DNA of 56,555 nt from Nitrospirota bacterium (GCA_021789935.1 JAJYIR010000016.1:1-56555); one strand, 5' to 3'. Counted from the stretch's first letter, positions 9,228-17,375 are shown. Numbers and translations: made by a program. The notes: generated from the sequence alone by a model not told the origin.

Positions 9228-9477
9228 GATGATGCCCGGTCTGGGCGAAAAATACAGTATCGAAATTGAGGCCATATCCAAACCTCGCAACGACTACCAA
9301 ACGGAAGAATATCGTGCGTCCGGCCTTCCAACAGCCCCGTCAATTGAAGTGAACGGGGAACTGGCGGTAAAGGGAGATATTTCTCAGGATAAACTTGAGG
9401 CGCTTATCTGCCGCCATCTAGGCATCGAACCTCCGGATGTAAAAAAAGGGTTTCTGGGGAATATCTTCGGCGGTTAA
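9151..9477 (+). CDS. Thioredoxin-fold selenoprotein, copy 1 (Sec at UGA 9211-9213)
   Basis: Read with UGA as selenocysteine, the gene encodes 108 residues. It starts at an ATG 7 bp after AGGAGG and ends at TAA 9475-9477. Sec21 follows the first beta strand (KIVFYLN) in the motif GGT-Sec-KHF, where thioredoxin-fold proteins carry their catalytic Cys. A cis-Pro-type segment GLPTAPSIEVNG follows. There is no resolving Cys next to Sec; the only Cys is in LICRHLG. Reading beyond UGA is supported by the intact paralogue with the same UGA, conservation on both sides and the downstream hairpin. It likely acts in selenol redox chemistry or metalloid binding. It matches what I remember of 'SaoT' proteins, unverified. 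A conventional annotation would start late and lose the active site. Confidence 0.9.
9211..9246 (+). promoter_or_regulatory. UGA-Sec codon plus bacterial SECIS-like hairpin, copy 1
   Basis: Twenty bases after the UGA is the stem-loop GCCC-GGTCT-GGGC (9234-9246), a perfect 4-bp stem with a five-base loop. GGUCU is also the apical loop of the well-studied E. coli fdhF SECIS that SelB binds. Distance and loop fit SelB-dependent recoding. The paralogue preserves the hairpin with one G-U pair. Confidence 0.82.
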
Positions 9478-9489
9478 GTAAGCGTTGAA

Positions 9490-9522
9490 ATGGAAAACGC
9501 ACTCTACACGAGAAAAAAATAA
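9490..9522 (+). pseudogene. Ten-codon stump of the following membrane-protein gene
   Basis: ATGGAAAACGCACTCTA here matches the first 17 bases of the gene at 9892 exactly. The frame reads MENALYTRKK and then TAA. It marks the junction of the tandem selenoprotein duplication. I see no upstream ribosome-binding site, and there is no reason to think the peptide is functional. Confidence 0.7.
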
Positions 9523-9551
9523 AGACTCTTATCGAGTGTAAGGAGGCAAAA

Positions 9552-9884
9552 ATGGTCAAAAGCAAAAAACTGAAAGTAGTCTTTTATCTCAACGAGCCCC
9601 TTGGCGGGACGTGAAAACATTTCGTTGCGATGATGCCCGGTCTGGGTAAAAAATATGATATCGAAATTGAGACCATATCCAAACCTCTTGATGACTACCA
9701 TACGGATGAATATTACGCTTCCGGCCTTCCAATAGCTCCATGCATTTTTGTGAACGGGGAAAAAGCGGTAGAAGGCGATATTGCCGAGGACAAACTTGAA
9801 GCGCTTATTTGCAAGCATATGGGCATAGCTCCTGCAGAGGTGAAAAAAAGTTTCCTTGGAAAAATCCTAGGCGGCGGTAAGTAG
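9552..9884 (+). CDS. Thioredoxin-fold selenoprotein, copy 2 (Sec at UGA 9612-9614)
   Basis: This paralogue of the gene at 9151 has 110 residues with UGA read as Sec21. It starts at an ATG after AAGGAGG and ends at TAG 9882-9884. It shares the strand KVVFYLN, the motif GGT-Sec-KHF, the PGLG turn encoded by the SECIS hairpin and the C-terminal LICKHMG. It has one extra Cys, in IAPCIFVNG beside the cis-Pro position, where copy 1 has Ser. The copies may therefore differ in how the selenol is resolved. Conservation through and after UGA in two diverged copies is the best evidence for recoding. SelA/SelB/SelC must be encoded elsewhere. Confidence 0.9.
9612..9647 (+). promoter_or_regulatory. UGA-Sec codon plus bacterial SECIS-like hairpin, copy 2
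   Basis: The stem-loop GCCC-GGTCT-GGGT (9635-9647) lies 20 bases after the UGA, exactly as in copy 1. The last pair is G-U instead of G-C, so the stem is kept while the sequence drifts. The loop GGUCU is identical. Confidence 0.8.
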
Positions 9885-9891
9885 GGCCAAA

Positions 9892-10416
9892 ATGGAAAAC
9901 GCACTCTATTCAGCTAATCTGGCAATTCACATGATTGCGGCAGTATTGTGTGTGGCAGCTCCATTTTATCAGCTCAGATGGGTCAAATTAAGGGGAAAGC
10001 TCGGCTTGCCCTTGATTTATCCATTTGACGGTGTGATGGAAAAGGTCCTGCACTTGCAGGTAAGGCTGTGCTTTTTCTTTATATCCGTTCTGATTGTCAC
10101 GGGTTTTTGTTTCCCTCTCATTCATTATGCATTTCACGGGCAGTTTATGAAGATATCTCCGCTGGCCACCTACGTATTCGGTGCCAAAGTGGTCCTCGCA
10201 TTTATCGGGCTGCTGATCAATGCTCATGGCATCTGGATATTGGACCCTCAGATACAGTCTACTTTCGAGTCTTTTTCTCCTCCGGAACAGCCATCAGACG
10301 AGATTTTGAACCGCTTCTGGAAAGTGCGGACTGCCCGGAAAAATCTCTGCCGGTTCTGTTTTGGATTGGCGCTTATTATTGTCGCCATAACACCAATTTT
10401 GAGGTTTTACAAGTGA
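9892..10416 (+). CDS. Small integral membrane protein, possible heme-binding quinone anchor
   Basis: The 174 residues form about four membrane helices (near 9-27, 56-80, 92-116 and 150-170). Histidines lie in or at the ends of helices: His13, His54, His78, His82 and His112. This would suit a b-type cytochrome, but also a CopD-like metal permease. The stop overlaps the GTG start of the next, HdrD-like gene (GTGA), implying translational coupling. Fe-S proteins of that type often have a small membrane cytochrome partner of the HdrE/NarI kind. I infer an anchor that exchanges electrons with the quinone pool. I do not recognise the family. Confidence 0.75.
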   Translation: MENALYSANLAIHMIAAVLCVAAPFYQLRWVKLRGKLGLPLIYPFDGVMEKVLHLQVRLCFFFISVLIVTGFCFPLIHYAFHGQFMKISPLATYVFGAKVVLAFIGLLINAHGIWILDPQIQSTFESFSPPEQPSDEILNRFWKVRTARKNLCRFCFGLALIIVAITPILRFYK

Positions 10417-11549
10417 CTGAAAATGTTTTAGAAATGAGCGAAACGGAAAAATTGCTGGAATCATGTGACGACTGCGGGGCATGCGTGCGCACCTGCGCGT
10501 TCTTGAAACATTATTGCGACTCTCCAAAGGAATTGGCAAAGCGCTATATGCGTAATTCTCTGGAAAACATGGAAATCCCTTTTTCATGTTTTCTTTGCGG
10601 CCTATGCAAACGCGTTTGCCATCTGAATCTCAGCCCTGGAGACATGTTCCTTGAGATCAGGCGAAGGTCTTTCAGAAACAAGGAAGGCCATCTTCTGCCG
10701 GAAAATTTCGTTTACGACTATGTAAACCCGCGGCTACAAGGCTTGAGAAACAGCCAGGCATTCAGCACTTCCGGCTTCTTGACCTTTGGTAAAAAACCCT
10801 CTGATAACGGCTCTTCCGTCCGGAGAGTTTTTTTCCCAGGATGCTCTCTGCCTTCTTATTCCCCACGGCTGGTCAAAAAAACTTATGAATACCTCGTGCA
10901 GCAGATGCCCGGGACGGGAATAGTCCTTAATTGCTGCGGAAAACCAAGCCATGACGCCGGTGACGAAGTGCGCTTTAACCGGATATTTAACAATACCGTC
11001 CAGCAGTTAAAGGACTTGGGAGTTCAGGAGGTAGTCCTTGCGTGCATCAACTGCCACAAGGTATTCCGTGAGCACAGCGATATCAAATTGACAACGGTCT
11101 ATGAGATATTTGCCAAAGAAGGTCTCCCGTCAACACATCCGGCTGGCAATGGGCTTGTTTCCATCCACGACTCTTGCCCTGCGCGTTATCAGACTGAGAT
11201 CCGGCAGGCTGTAAGAGAGGTTGTCTCGCGCATGGGTTACGATATCCAAGAAATGAGATTCCGCAACGAAATGACACAATGCTGCGGAGCCGGCGGATGT
11301 GGAACATTAGGCAACCCCTCTCTTGCCTCCAGGCATACACAGGCGCGTGCGGCCCAGTCAAAAGGCAAGCTCATTTCATATTGCGCGCACTGCCGCGAGC
11401 GGTTCTCCTCGTTTACCCCTTCGCTGCACCTGCTGGACCTAGTCTTCGGCGCGTTACGCGGCAGCCATCTTAAGGAGCAGCACGATAGCTGGCGGAACTG
11501 GTTTGACAGGTGGTATTTAAAAAAACAGCTCCAGTTCGTTTCGAAATAG
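10413..11549 (+). CDS. HdrD-like Fe-S oxidoreductase (two 4Fe-4S motifs, two CCG domains)
   Basis: From GTG 10413 (GAGG 8 bp upstream, overlapping the previous stop) the protein has 378 residues; ATG 10434 is the alternative. The N-terminus has two ferredoxin-type motifs, Cys18/21/24/28 and Cys59/62/65/69. Two CCG domains follow: PGC with NCCGKP and ACINC, then HDSCPARY with QCCGAGGCG and YCAHC. This is the heterodisulfide reductase B/D and GlpC architecture, where CCG cysteines hold the cluster that cleaves disulfides. With its membrane neighbour it could move electrons between quinones and the disulfide or selenenyl-sulfide state of the selenoproteins. The family is clear; the substrate is inferred from context. 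Confidence 0.88.
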   Translation: MTENVLEMSETEKLLESCDDCGACVRTCAFLKHYCDSPKELAKRYMRNSLENMEIPFSCFLCGLCKRVCHLNLSPGDMFLEIRRRSFRNKEGHLLPENFVYDYVNPRLQGLRNSQAFSTSGFLTFGKKPSDNGSSVRRVFFPGCSLPSYSPRLVKKTYEYLVQQMPGTGIVLNCCGKPSHDAGDEVRFNRIFNNTVQQLKDLGVQEVVLACINCHKVFREHSDIKLTTVYEIFAKEGLPSTHPAGNGLVSIHDSCPARYQTEIRQAVREVVSRMGYDIQEMRFRNEMTQCCGAGGCGTLGNPSLASRHTQARAAQSKGKLISYCAHCRERFSSFTPSLHLLDLVFGALRGSHLKEQHDSWRNWFDRWYLKKQLQFVSK

Positions 11550-11891
11550 ATGGATTCTCTATTTAAAAAAATAGAGGTTTTGAGGGCCATAGCTCATCCT
11601 GTAAGGATAAGGATTCTGGAAGAGCTGACCAAGGAAATGAAGTGCGTCAGCGACTTTGAAAGTTTTTCCGGCATTAACCAGCCTAACTTTTCCCAGCACC
11701 TCTCAGTATTAAGAAAACACGGTGTCGTCGATTGCTACATTGACGGCAGACTCAGATGCTACTTTCTTGTAAACCCGATGTTACCCGAACTCATCGAGGC
11801 CCTCAAAAAAGAACGGACCACATTACCAGCGCCGGCAAGCTGTCAGGTGCACAGGAAGGGCAAATATACAGGGAAAAGTAATAAAAAGTAG
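11550..11891 (+). CDS. ArsR/SmtB-family metalloregulator, second copy
   Basis: The ATG directly follows the TAG of the Fe-S gene. This 113-residue wHTH repressor has AIAHPVRIRIL, a recognition helix near INQPNFSQHLSVLRKH and a wing at IDGRLRCYF. It is paralogous to the regulator at 8718, sharing KCVSDFE and the tail motif KGKYTG. Possible soft-metal ligands are Cys32, Cys62, Cys70 and a Cys near residue 98. Two related sensors in one cluster could respond to different species, such as inorganic versus methylated arsenic. No separate promoter is obvious, so it is probably made from the upstream operon. Confidence 0.88.
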   Translation: MDSLFKKIEVLRAIAHPVRIRILEELTKEMKCVSDFESFSGINQPNFSQHLSVLRKHGVVDCYIDGRLRCYFLVNPMLPELIEALKKERTTLPAPASCQVHRKGKYTGKSNKK

Positions 11892-11906
11892 AAAAACCGG
11901 CATCTG

Positions 11907-12320
11907 ATGGCAAAAAACGTGTCGGTAATGTGCTTTCATGATGAGCTTTGCCAGGTCTACAACTCACTTATGACTGCATTGAGCCTGCTCAGGGAAGGCT
12001 CCAAAGTCACTCTTTTCTTCGGCTCGCGTGGGGTGAACGCCATCCATAAGGATAAGGTAAATCAGTTGAAGTGCCTGCCTGACCGGCCCAAAGAGATTGG
12101 AGATGCGGTAATGAAAAAAATGGAGAAGATGGAGCTGCCTACCGCCGAGGAATTGCTCTTCATGCTTTACAAAGAGGGCGCTCAAATGCTGGCCTGCCCG
12201 CTGAATGTCCCGCTTTTTGGCATGAAAAAGGAAGACTTTGTGGACGGCGTGGAGCTTGCAAATCCGGCAACCTGTTATAAGGATGTCGTGGTTCAGGCGG
12301 ACATGAACCTTACTTTCTAG
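11907..12320 (+). CDS. DsrE/DsrF-like small sulfur-relay protein
   Basis: The 137 residues form an alpha/beta DsrE-type fold: strand VSVMCF, a helix, then KVTLFFGSRGV, and a later strand containing MLACPLNVPLFGM. Cys97 sits where sulfur carriers of this superfamily hold a persulfide; Cys9, Cys15, Cys56 and a late Cys are extra. Such proteins bind or transfer sulfane sulfur (or selenium) and interact with thioredoxin-like partners. It lies 15 bp after the second arsR and 46 bp before the exporter gene. A DsrE-related protein next to a Trx-like selenoprotein recalls 'SaoD', again from memory. The substrate is unknown. Confidence 0.78.
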   Translation: MAKNVSVMCFHDELCQVYNSLMTALSLLREGSKVTLFFGSRGVNAIHKDKVNQLKCLPDRPKEIGDAVMKKMEKMELPTAEELLFMLYKEGAQMLACPLNVPLFGMKKEDFVDGVELANPATCYKDVVVQADMNLTF

Positions 12321-12366
12321 GTGCATCCATTTATTGAAAATAAAAAATGCCGGAAAGGGACCTTGG

Positions 12367-14700
12367 ATGCGTAAATTTTCATTAGTTGAGTTCTCCGTCA
12401 ATCATCCGAAACTGGTTGTGTTTTTGTCTGTGCTTATAACCGCGCTGTTTATGACACAGTTCCCCAAGGTCAGGATCGACACAAACCCAAAGCACATGCT
12501 TCCGGCTACATCCGATGTGCGCGTGTGGAACAACAAGGTGGAAAAGACGTTCGGCCTTTACAAGGACGTGATAGTCGTAGGCGTCCGGAATGAAAAGGGC
12601 GTCCTGAATACGGCCACTCTGGCCTCCATGCAGAGGATAACGGACCGGATACTCGGTCTGAAAGGGGTTGCCGCGAGGGATGTTTCCAGTTTCGAGACCA
12701 TAGACAATGTCACGTCGGAGGGCGGTACGCTAAAAGTGGGGCCGCTCATGCCGCAGGCGCCAAAGACCGCTGGCGGCATTAACGACTTAAAGGAGCAGCT
12801 TTTTGGAAACCCGCTTTATATCGGGCGCATTATCTCAAAAGACGGCAAGACTGCCGCTATATACGTGCCGCTCGAAGAGGGCGCAAACGGCAAACAGATA
12901 GCCGATGCCATAAGAAAGATAATAAAAGAGGTGGACGGGCAAAAAGGGGGCGATGAATACTATATCGCCGGCGACCCCGTGGCCAGGGACACTTTCGGTG
13001 CGGAGATGTTCAAGCTGATGGCAGTCTTTGCGCCCATTGCCATGATGGTGATGTTCCTCATCAGGTATCTGATGTTCAGGGACCTCTTCCTCAGTATCAC
13101 GCTCATGATGGACGCCATGATGAGCATAATCTGGAGCATGGGGCTCCTTATAGGGCTTGGGTTCCCCGTCCATATTATGAGTTCCATGGCCCCGGTGTTC
13201 CTGATGGCGATTGCGACCGACAGCATGCACATCTTCAATGAATTCTATTTCCGCTACCGGGAGAAAAAGGACAAGAAAACCGCGATAATAGAAACCATGA
13301 ACGCCGTAAGCCGGCCGGTGCGGAATACGGCGCTGGCGACGGCGGCGGGTTTTGCCGTTCTCATGTTCATGCACATAGTCCCGGTCAGGATTTTTGGCGG
13401 CCTGATTGCCTTCGGCACGATTTCATTACGGGTACTTAGTTTCAGTTTCATTCCCGCGATGTTCACATTTGTTAAGGACAAGAACTTGGAAAAAATAGCG
13501 CGCTCCGAAGATATCGATACAGGCAGGACCGCGAGATTTTTGAAAAAACTTGCCGGGATCGGCATCCATAAACCGGCGGCAACTGTCATCATCGGCCTCC
13601 TGCTCTTTGCTACAGCGGTTGCCGGGATATCAAAGACCGTTGTCAACAACAACCTGGTCGAATGGTTCAAGAAAGGAAGCCCCATCCGCGTGGCGGATAC
13701 GGTAATCAACGGCTCCCTTGGGGGCACGTCTCTTGGCTACATAGTCGCGATTTCCAATAAGGACGGTTATATGAAAAGCCCTGAAGCAGTTCGTTATTTA
13801 GAGGGGCTTCAAAGAGATTTGGAGAAATTGCCGGTTGTCGGGAAGACCACTTCGGTTGCGGATTACGTGAAGCGGATAAATTATGTGCTTCACGGGGACG
13901 ACCCCAAATATTATGCGGTGCCGCCCACAGAGCGGATGATAGGGCAATATCTCTTTCTTTTTTCCATGTCAGCGAAGCCCTCGGACCTCGACAACGTGGT
14001 CGATTATCCTTTCAAGAAGGCCAACATCTGGGTGCAGCTGAAGACGTGGAACGCGCGGGCGATGAGGGAGGTGATAAATGAGGTGGGCCGGTACAAGGCT
14101 GCCCATCCCACCCCGATGGATTTCAAACCCGCCGGGATCGCCTACTTCAACCTGGTCTGGAACAACGAGGTGCTCTGGGACATGGTGAAGGGGTTTTGCC
14201 TTGCCCTGATCGTGGTATTCGCCATCCTGGCCTACGATTTCCACTCCGTGAAATGGGCTCTTATAGGATACATGCCGCTTCTTTTTACGATAGTCCTCAT
14301 TTACGGGGTTATCGGGTTTAGCGGGAAAGACTTCGATATGCCTATATCGGTGCTCTCCACGCTCTCTCTGGGCATGGCGGTGGATTTCGCCATTCACTTT
14401 GTAAGCAGGTTCAGGCGGCGCCTGGCCGAGAAAAACGCGGGGGGCGGAAGGCCGGGGAAGGAACTGATAACAGACTCGCTCCTATGGACGGCAGCAAGAC
14501 CGGGTAAGGGCATCATGCGTAACGCCGTGCTCTTTGCCTCCGCCTTTTCTGTGATGCTCTTCGCCCCGCTCACGCCCTATGTCACCGTGGGCGCGTTTAT
14601 CGTAAGCATGATGCTGCTTAGCTCTCTTTTAACAATGATATATCTTCCAGCGCTGGTAACACTGTTCAGCGGCTGGCTTTTCGATGGAGGTCGACAATGA
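12367..14700 (+). CDS. RND exporter, MMPL/HAE3-like
   Basis: The 777-residue proton-driven exporter has the two-fold RND layout: a first membrane helix (about 10-30), a periplasmic loop, a block of six helices with the SSD-like segment ALATAAGFAVLMFMHIVP, a second helix and loop, and a final helix block with SLGMAVDFAIHFVSRFRRR. It is shorter than AcrB-type pumps, as in the HAE3 branch, whose cargoes are often lipids or hydrophobic compounds. The frame opens earlier at TTG 12334, but ATG 12367 gives the usual short cytoplasmic start. It overlaps the next gene by ATGA. The cargo may be an organometalloid or lipid (inference). Confidence 0.9.
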   Translation: MRKFSLVEFSVNHPKLVVFLSVLITALFMTQFPKVRIDTNPKHMLPATSDVRVWNNKVEKTFGLYKDVIVVGVRNEKGVLNTATLASMQRITDRILGLKGVAARDVSSFETIDNVTSEGGTLKVGPLMPQAPKTAGGINDLKEQLFGNPLYIGRIISKDGKTAAIYVPLEEGANGKQIADAIRKIIKEVDGQKGGDEYYIAGDPVARDTFGAEMFKLMAVFAPIAMMVMFLIRYLMFRDLFLSITLMMDAMMSIIWSMGLLIGLGFPVHIMSSMAPVFLMAIATDSMHIFNEFYFRYREKKDKKTAIIETMNAVSRPVRNTALATAAGFAVLMFMHIVPVRIFGGLIAFGTISLRVLSFSFIPAMFTFVKDKNLEKIARSEDIDTGRTARFLKKLAGIGIHKPAATVIIGLLLFATAVAGISKTVVNNNLVEWFKKGSPIRVADTVINGSLGGTSLGYIVAISNKDGYMKSPEAVRYLEGLQRDLEKLPVVGKTTSVADYVKRINYVLHGDDPKYYAVPPTERMIGQYLFLFSMSAKPSDLDNVVDYPFKKANIWVQLKTWNARAMREVINEVGRYKAAHPTPMDFKPAGIAYFNLVWNNEVLWDMVKGFCLALIVVFAILAYDFHSVKWALIGYMPLLFTIVLIYGVIGFSGKDFDMPISVLSTLSLGMAVDFAIHFVSRFRRRLAEKNAGGGRPGKELITDSLLWTAARPGKGIMRNAVLFASAFSVMLFAPLTPYVTVGAFIVSMMLLSSLLTMIYLPALVTLFSGWLFDGGRQ

Positions 14701-15479
14701 AGAGATTGATTTTGGCCCTGGTCATAGCCCTGCTCCCCTGCAGCGCTTTCGCGATGACGGCAGAGCAGATAATGACAAGATCTTATGAAGCCTTCTACTA
14801 TCCCGGCAAGGATTTCAAGGCCAGGATGATTATGACGCTTGTGAGCGCGGGCGGGCAGCAGAGGATAAGGGAGCTTACAATGTTACGGAAAAACTATCCG
14901 GGCGGCAGTCAGAAATATTTCATATATTTTTTCCAGCCGGCCGACGTAAAGGACATGACTTATATGGTTTACAAGTACCCGGACAAAGACAGCGACAGAT
15001 GGCTCTACATCCCGTCCCTGAACATGGTAAGAAGGATAGCGGCACAGGACAAGAGATCGAGCTTCGTCGGTTCGGACTTCTCGTATGAGGACGTCTCCGG
15101 CAGAAACGTAAATGAGGACGTCCATACCCTGGTGAGGGAAGAAAAGCTCGGGGCCAGGGACTGCTATGTTGTCAAAAGCATTCCCAAAGCGGCGGACGTC
15201 GAATTCAGCTACAAACTCTCCTGGGTTGATAAGGCCAGCTATCTGCCGCTGAAGGAGCAATATTACGATAGAAGAGGTGAACTCCTTAAAGTCTTTACCG
15301 CGGATGAAGTGAAGACTGTAAAAGGTTTCCCAACCATCACGAAAAGGACAATGAAAAACGTGCAGAGCGGCCACTCTACGGTGATCACGTTTGAAAAAAC
15401 CGACTACAATCTTGGCCTGAGCGATAGTCTTTTTTCAGAGCGGTTCATGAAGCAGCCGCCTCAGAAGTGGATAGAGTGA
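14697..15479 (+). CDS. LolA-like outer-membrane lipoprotein-sorting protein
   Basis: The 260-residue protein starts with a clear signal peptide (KRLILALVIALLPCSAFA). The mature part has the LolA/LppX-like half-barrel pattern, e.g. RWLYIPSLNMVRRI, SYEDVSGRNV and YKLSWVDKASYLPL. Proteins of this type are regularly paired with HAE3/MMPL exporters and act as periplasmic carriers of hydrophobic cargo. The start overlaps the exporter stop (ATGA), and the next gene overlaps this stop, so the three are translated as a unit. Assignment is by family pattern and context. Confidence 0.85.
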   Translation: MKRLILALVIALLPCSAFAMTAEQIMTRSYEAFYYPGKDFKARMIMTLVSAGGQQRIRELTMLRKNYPGGSQKYFIYFFQPADVKDMTYMVYKYPDKDSDRWLYIPSLNMVRRIAAQDKRSSFVGSDFSYEDVSGRNVNEDVHTLVREEKLGARDCYVVKSIPKAADVEFSYKLSWVDKASYLPLKEQYYDRRGELLKVFTADEVKTVKGFPTITKRTMKNVQSGHSTVITFEKTDYNLGLSDSLFSERFMKQPPQKWIE

Positions 15480-16735
15480 GATTTTTTTTGTTTCTGCCAG
15501 CTCTGGCGATGCTTTTTGTCTTTGCCGGAAGCGCCCTGGCAATAAATATAGCGAAAGATATCACACTGGATGGTTTTTTGCAGGGGAATTATTCCGTCGA
15601 CACCGCCAGGGCAAACCCGGACGGCGATTATTTCAAACTCGCGGAAGAGCGTCTTCAACTTAGGCTTGAGGCGAACAAGGACCCTTTCCGCATATTCATA
15701 AAAAGCGATTTCTTCCACGACTGGATCGGCGGCAGGGATTTCGATTCGGAGCTACGCGAGGGATTTGTAGAATACACATCGGATAAATGGGATGCCAGAA
15801 TCGGCAGGCAGATAATAACGTGGGGCGTTGGAGATCTCGTATTCATAAACGACGTGTTCCCCAAGGATTATGACGCATTTTTTTCGGGCAGACCGCTTGA
15901 ATATTTGAAAAAGGGTGTGGACGGCGCGAAGTTTGGCGTTTATCCGGGCTTTGCCAGTTTCGATGTCGTAGTTATCCCCTTTTTCACGCCGGATAAATTC
16001 CCATCCCCTGACAGGTTCTGGCTGTTTGATCCGATGCCTCAGATAACGGATAGGCCAGAGGAAGAGCCGCAAACGACTTTTAAAAACACGGAGGTAGCCC
16101 TTCGCGCTTACCGGCAATTGGCGGGCTTTGATACATCCGTCTATTTCTACCGGGGGTTTTTCAGGCAGCCCTCCGCTATACCTGATAACCCGCTTGCTCC
16201 CACAAAGCTCACTCTGACCTTTCCTGAGCTGTCGGTCTATGGCGCAAGCGCGCAGGGCAACGCATTTGGCGGGGTCTTATCCCTGGAGGCTGGCTATTAT
16301 GATTCAAGACAGAACGAAAGCGGGACAAACCCATTTCTGACAAACTCACAGATACGCTTTTTAGCGGGCTATCAGAGGCAGCCCTGGACGGATTTCACTG
16401 CCGGTATCCAGTATTATGTTGAATACATGCAAAACTATTCGGAGTATCTGGCGAACCTGCCGCCTGGCTTCCCAATCGTCCCAAAATGGAACGACCTATT
16501 TAGCCTGCGGCTTACTCAAATGCTCCGGCACCAGACGCTTAAACTCTCCTGGTTTATGTTCTACAGCCCGGCGGTTGGGGATTTCCTGCTGAATCCCGAG
16601 ATCAAATATAATTTTACAGACAGTATATGGGCCGCCATTGGCAGCAATATCTTTGGCGGCGGCAACAAGGCAAGCCAGTTCGGACAGCTTGCCAGGGATA
16701 ATAATACCTATATCCAGGTCAGATATGAGTTCTGA
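15476..16735 (+). CDS. Outer-membrane beta-barrel, DUF1302-like
   Basis: I chose GTG 15476, which overlaps the previous stop as GTGA and gives the signal peptide RFFLFLPALAMLFVFAGSALA; GTG 15467 is possible. The roughly 419-residue mature protein shows alternating hydrophobic strands, aromatic girdle residues and the C-terminal YEF typical of outer-membrane barrels. The motif DARIGRQIITWGVGDLVFINDVF resembles DUF1302-type proteins, which often accompany RND/LolA-like pairs. It probably provides the outer-membrane exit for the export system. The specific cargo is unknown. Confidence 0.83.
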   Translation: MRFFLFLPALAMLFVFAGSALAINIAKDITLDGFLQGNYSVDTARANPDGDYFKLAEERLQLRLEANKDPFRIFIKSDFFHDWIGGRDFDSELREGFVEYTSDKWDARIGRQIITWGVGDLVFINDVFPKDYDAFFSGRPLEYLKKGVDGAKFGVYPGFASFDVVVIPFFTPDKFPSPDRFWLFDPMPQITDRPEEEPQTTFKNTEVALRAYRQLAGFDTSVYFYRGFFRQPSAIPDNPLAPTKLTLTFPELSVYGASAQGNAFGGVLSLEAGYYDSRQNESGTNPFLTNSQIRFLAGYQRQPWTDFTAGIQYYVEYMQNYSEYLANLPPGFPIVPKWNDLFSLRLTQMLRHQTLKLSWFMFYSPAVGDFLLNPEIKYNFTDSIWAAIGSNIFGGGNKASQFGQLARDNNTYIQVRYEF

Positions 16736-16784
16736 ACGGGAAACCTGATAAACCTGAGCGCTGCGAGAGAGAGGTAAAGACCCG

Positions 16785-17375
16785 ATGATTATTGAAGTGA
16801 TTTCCAGGTGGATAGAACTCATCTCACTGATTTTTCTGACAGGAAAAGTTCTCTGCCGCCTCTGGGTTATCGCGCCTGTCCGGAGCGGAACTCTGAATGA
16901 AACGGCCTTTCCCAACATGTGGCGGCTGTTCGGCCCTGCTATAGGCGTAATGGCGGCAGCGGCCACTCTGTGCCTGCTGGCACGAGTCGCGGAAACTAGA
17001 TTCATATCTATTATGGCCGCCGTGAATTTGCTTCCTGTGGCCGTCCAAACTCACATCGGGCGTGTCTGGCTGATCCGCATTTCACTTCTGGCGCTGCTGG
17101 CCGTTATATTCCTGGGCTTAAGAGGGAAGCGCCGTGAAGGGCGCACGGCGCTTCTTACAATGCTCCTTATTATACTGCTTGTCTCAATGACCGAAAGCGC
17201 ATATGGGCGCGCGGCGTACAAGGGTGATTTCAGCGCCCGCGAGATAATGGACTGGCTTCATCTCCTGGGGGCTATGGTGTGGGGGGGCGGTCTTTTCGTG
17301 CTTTCCCTATTCATTCTTCCCCAGATCATAAAGGCTGATCGCTTATTGCCGGAATTGCCCGGAGATTTTCATTGA
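16785..17375 (+). CDS. CopD-like membrane protein, N-terminal part (frameshifted)
   Basis: These 196 residues give about five membrane helices and end at a TGA. The helix with WLHLLGAMVWGGGLFVLSLF is the His/Trp-rich helix of CopD-family proteins, which act in copper uptake or related membrane redox. The usual next section, SIAVGVMAITAAYNFSVY, is encoded immediately downstream in another frame. One added T in the TTTT run near 17367 would join them (DFSLMAS). I read this as one gene of about 335 codons broken by a one-base loss, or by a sequencing error. The TGA is unlikely to be Sec because the same frame soon hits TAG. Confidence 0.7.
   Translation: MIIEVISRWIELISLIFLTGKVLCRLWVIAPVRSGTLNETAFPNMWRLFGPAIGVMAAAATLCLLARVAETRFISIMAAVNLLPVAVQTHIGRVWLIRISLLALLAVIFLGLRGKRREGRTALLTMLLIILLVSMTESAYGRAAYKGDFSAREIMDWLHLLGAMVWGGGLFVLSLFILPQIIKADRLLPELPGDFH

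Larger units (their letters stand above)
9131..9906 (+). repeat. Tandem duplication, unit about 401 bp
   Basis: Unit 1 starts at ATCGAGTGTAGGAGG (9131) and unit 2 at ATCGAGTGTAAGGAGG (9532). Each holds a ribosome-binding site, one selenoprotein gene and the string ATGGAAAACGCACTCTA (9490 and 9892). The start codons of the two selenoprotein genes are 401 bp apart, and those of the following ATGs are 402 bp apart. The right-hand copy of the last string is the real start of the next gene; the left-hand one is a ten-codon stump. The duplication therefore happened inside an existing operon. The copies now differ at many positions, so it is not recent. Confidence 0.85.

Noticed and set aside
10068-10412. 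Extending the HdrD-like protein upstream by 115 codons
   Set aside because: That stretch lies inside the membrane-protein gene in another frame and has no domain similarity. The GTG at 10413 has a ribosome-binding site and an overlap.
17373-17375. TGA in the CopD-like gene as selenocysteine
   Set aside because: Reading on in that frame meets TAG within a few codons. The similarity continues in another frame, so this is a frameshift and not recoding.
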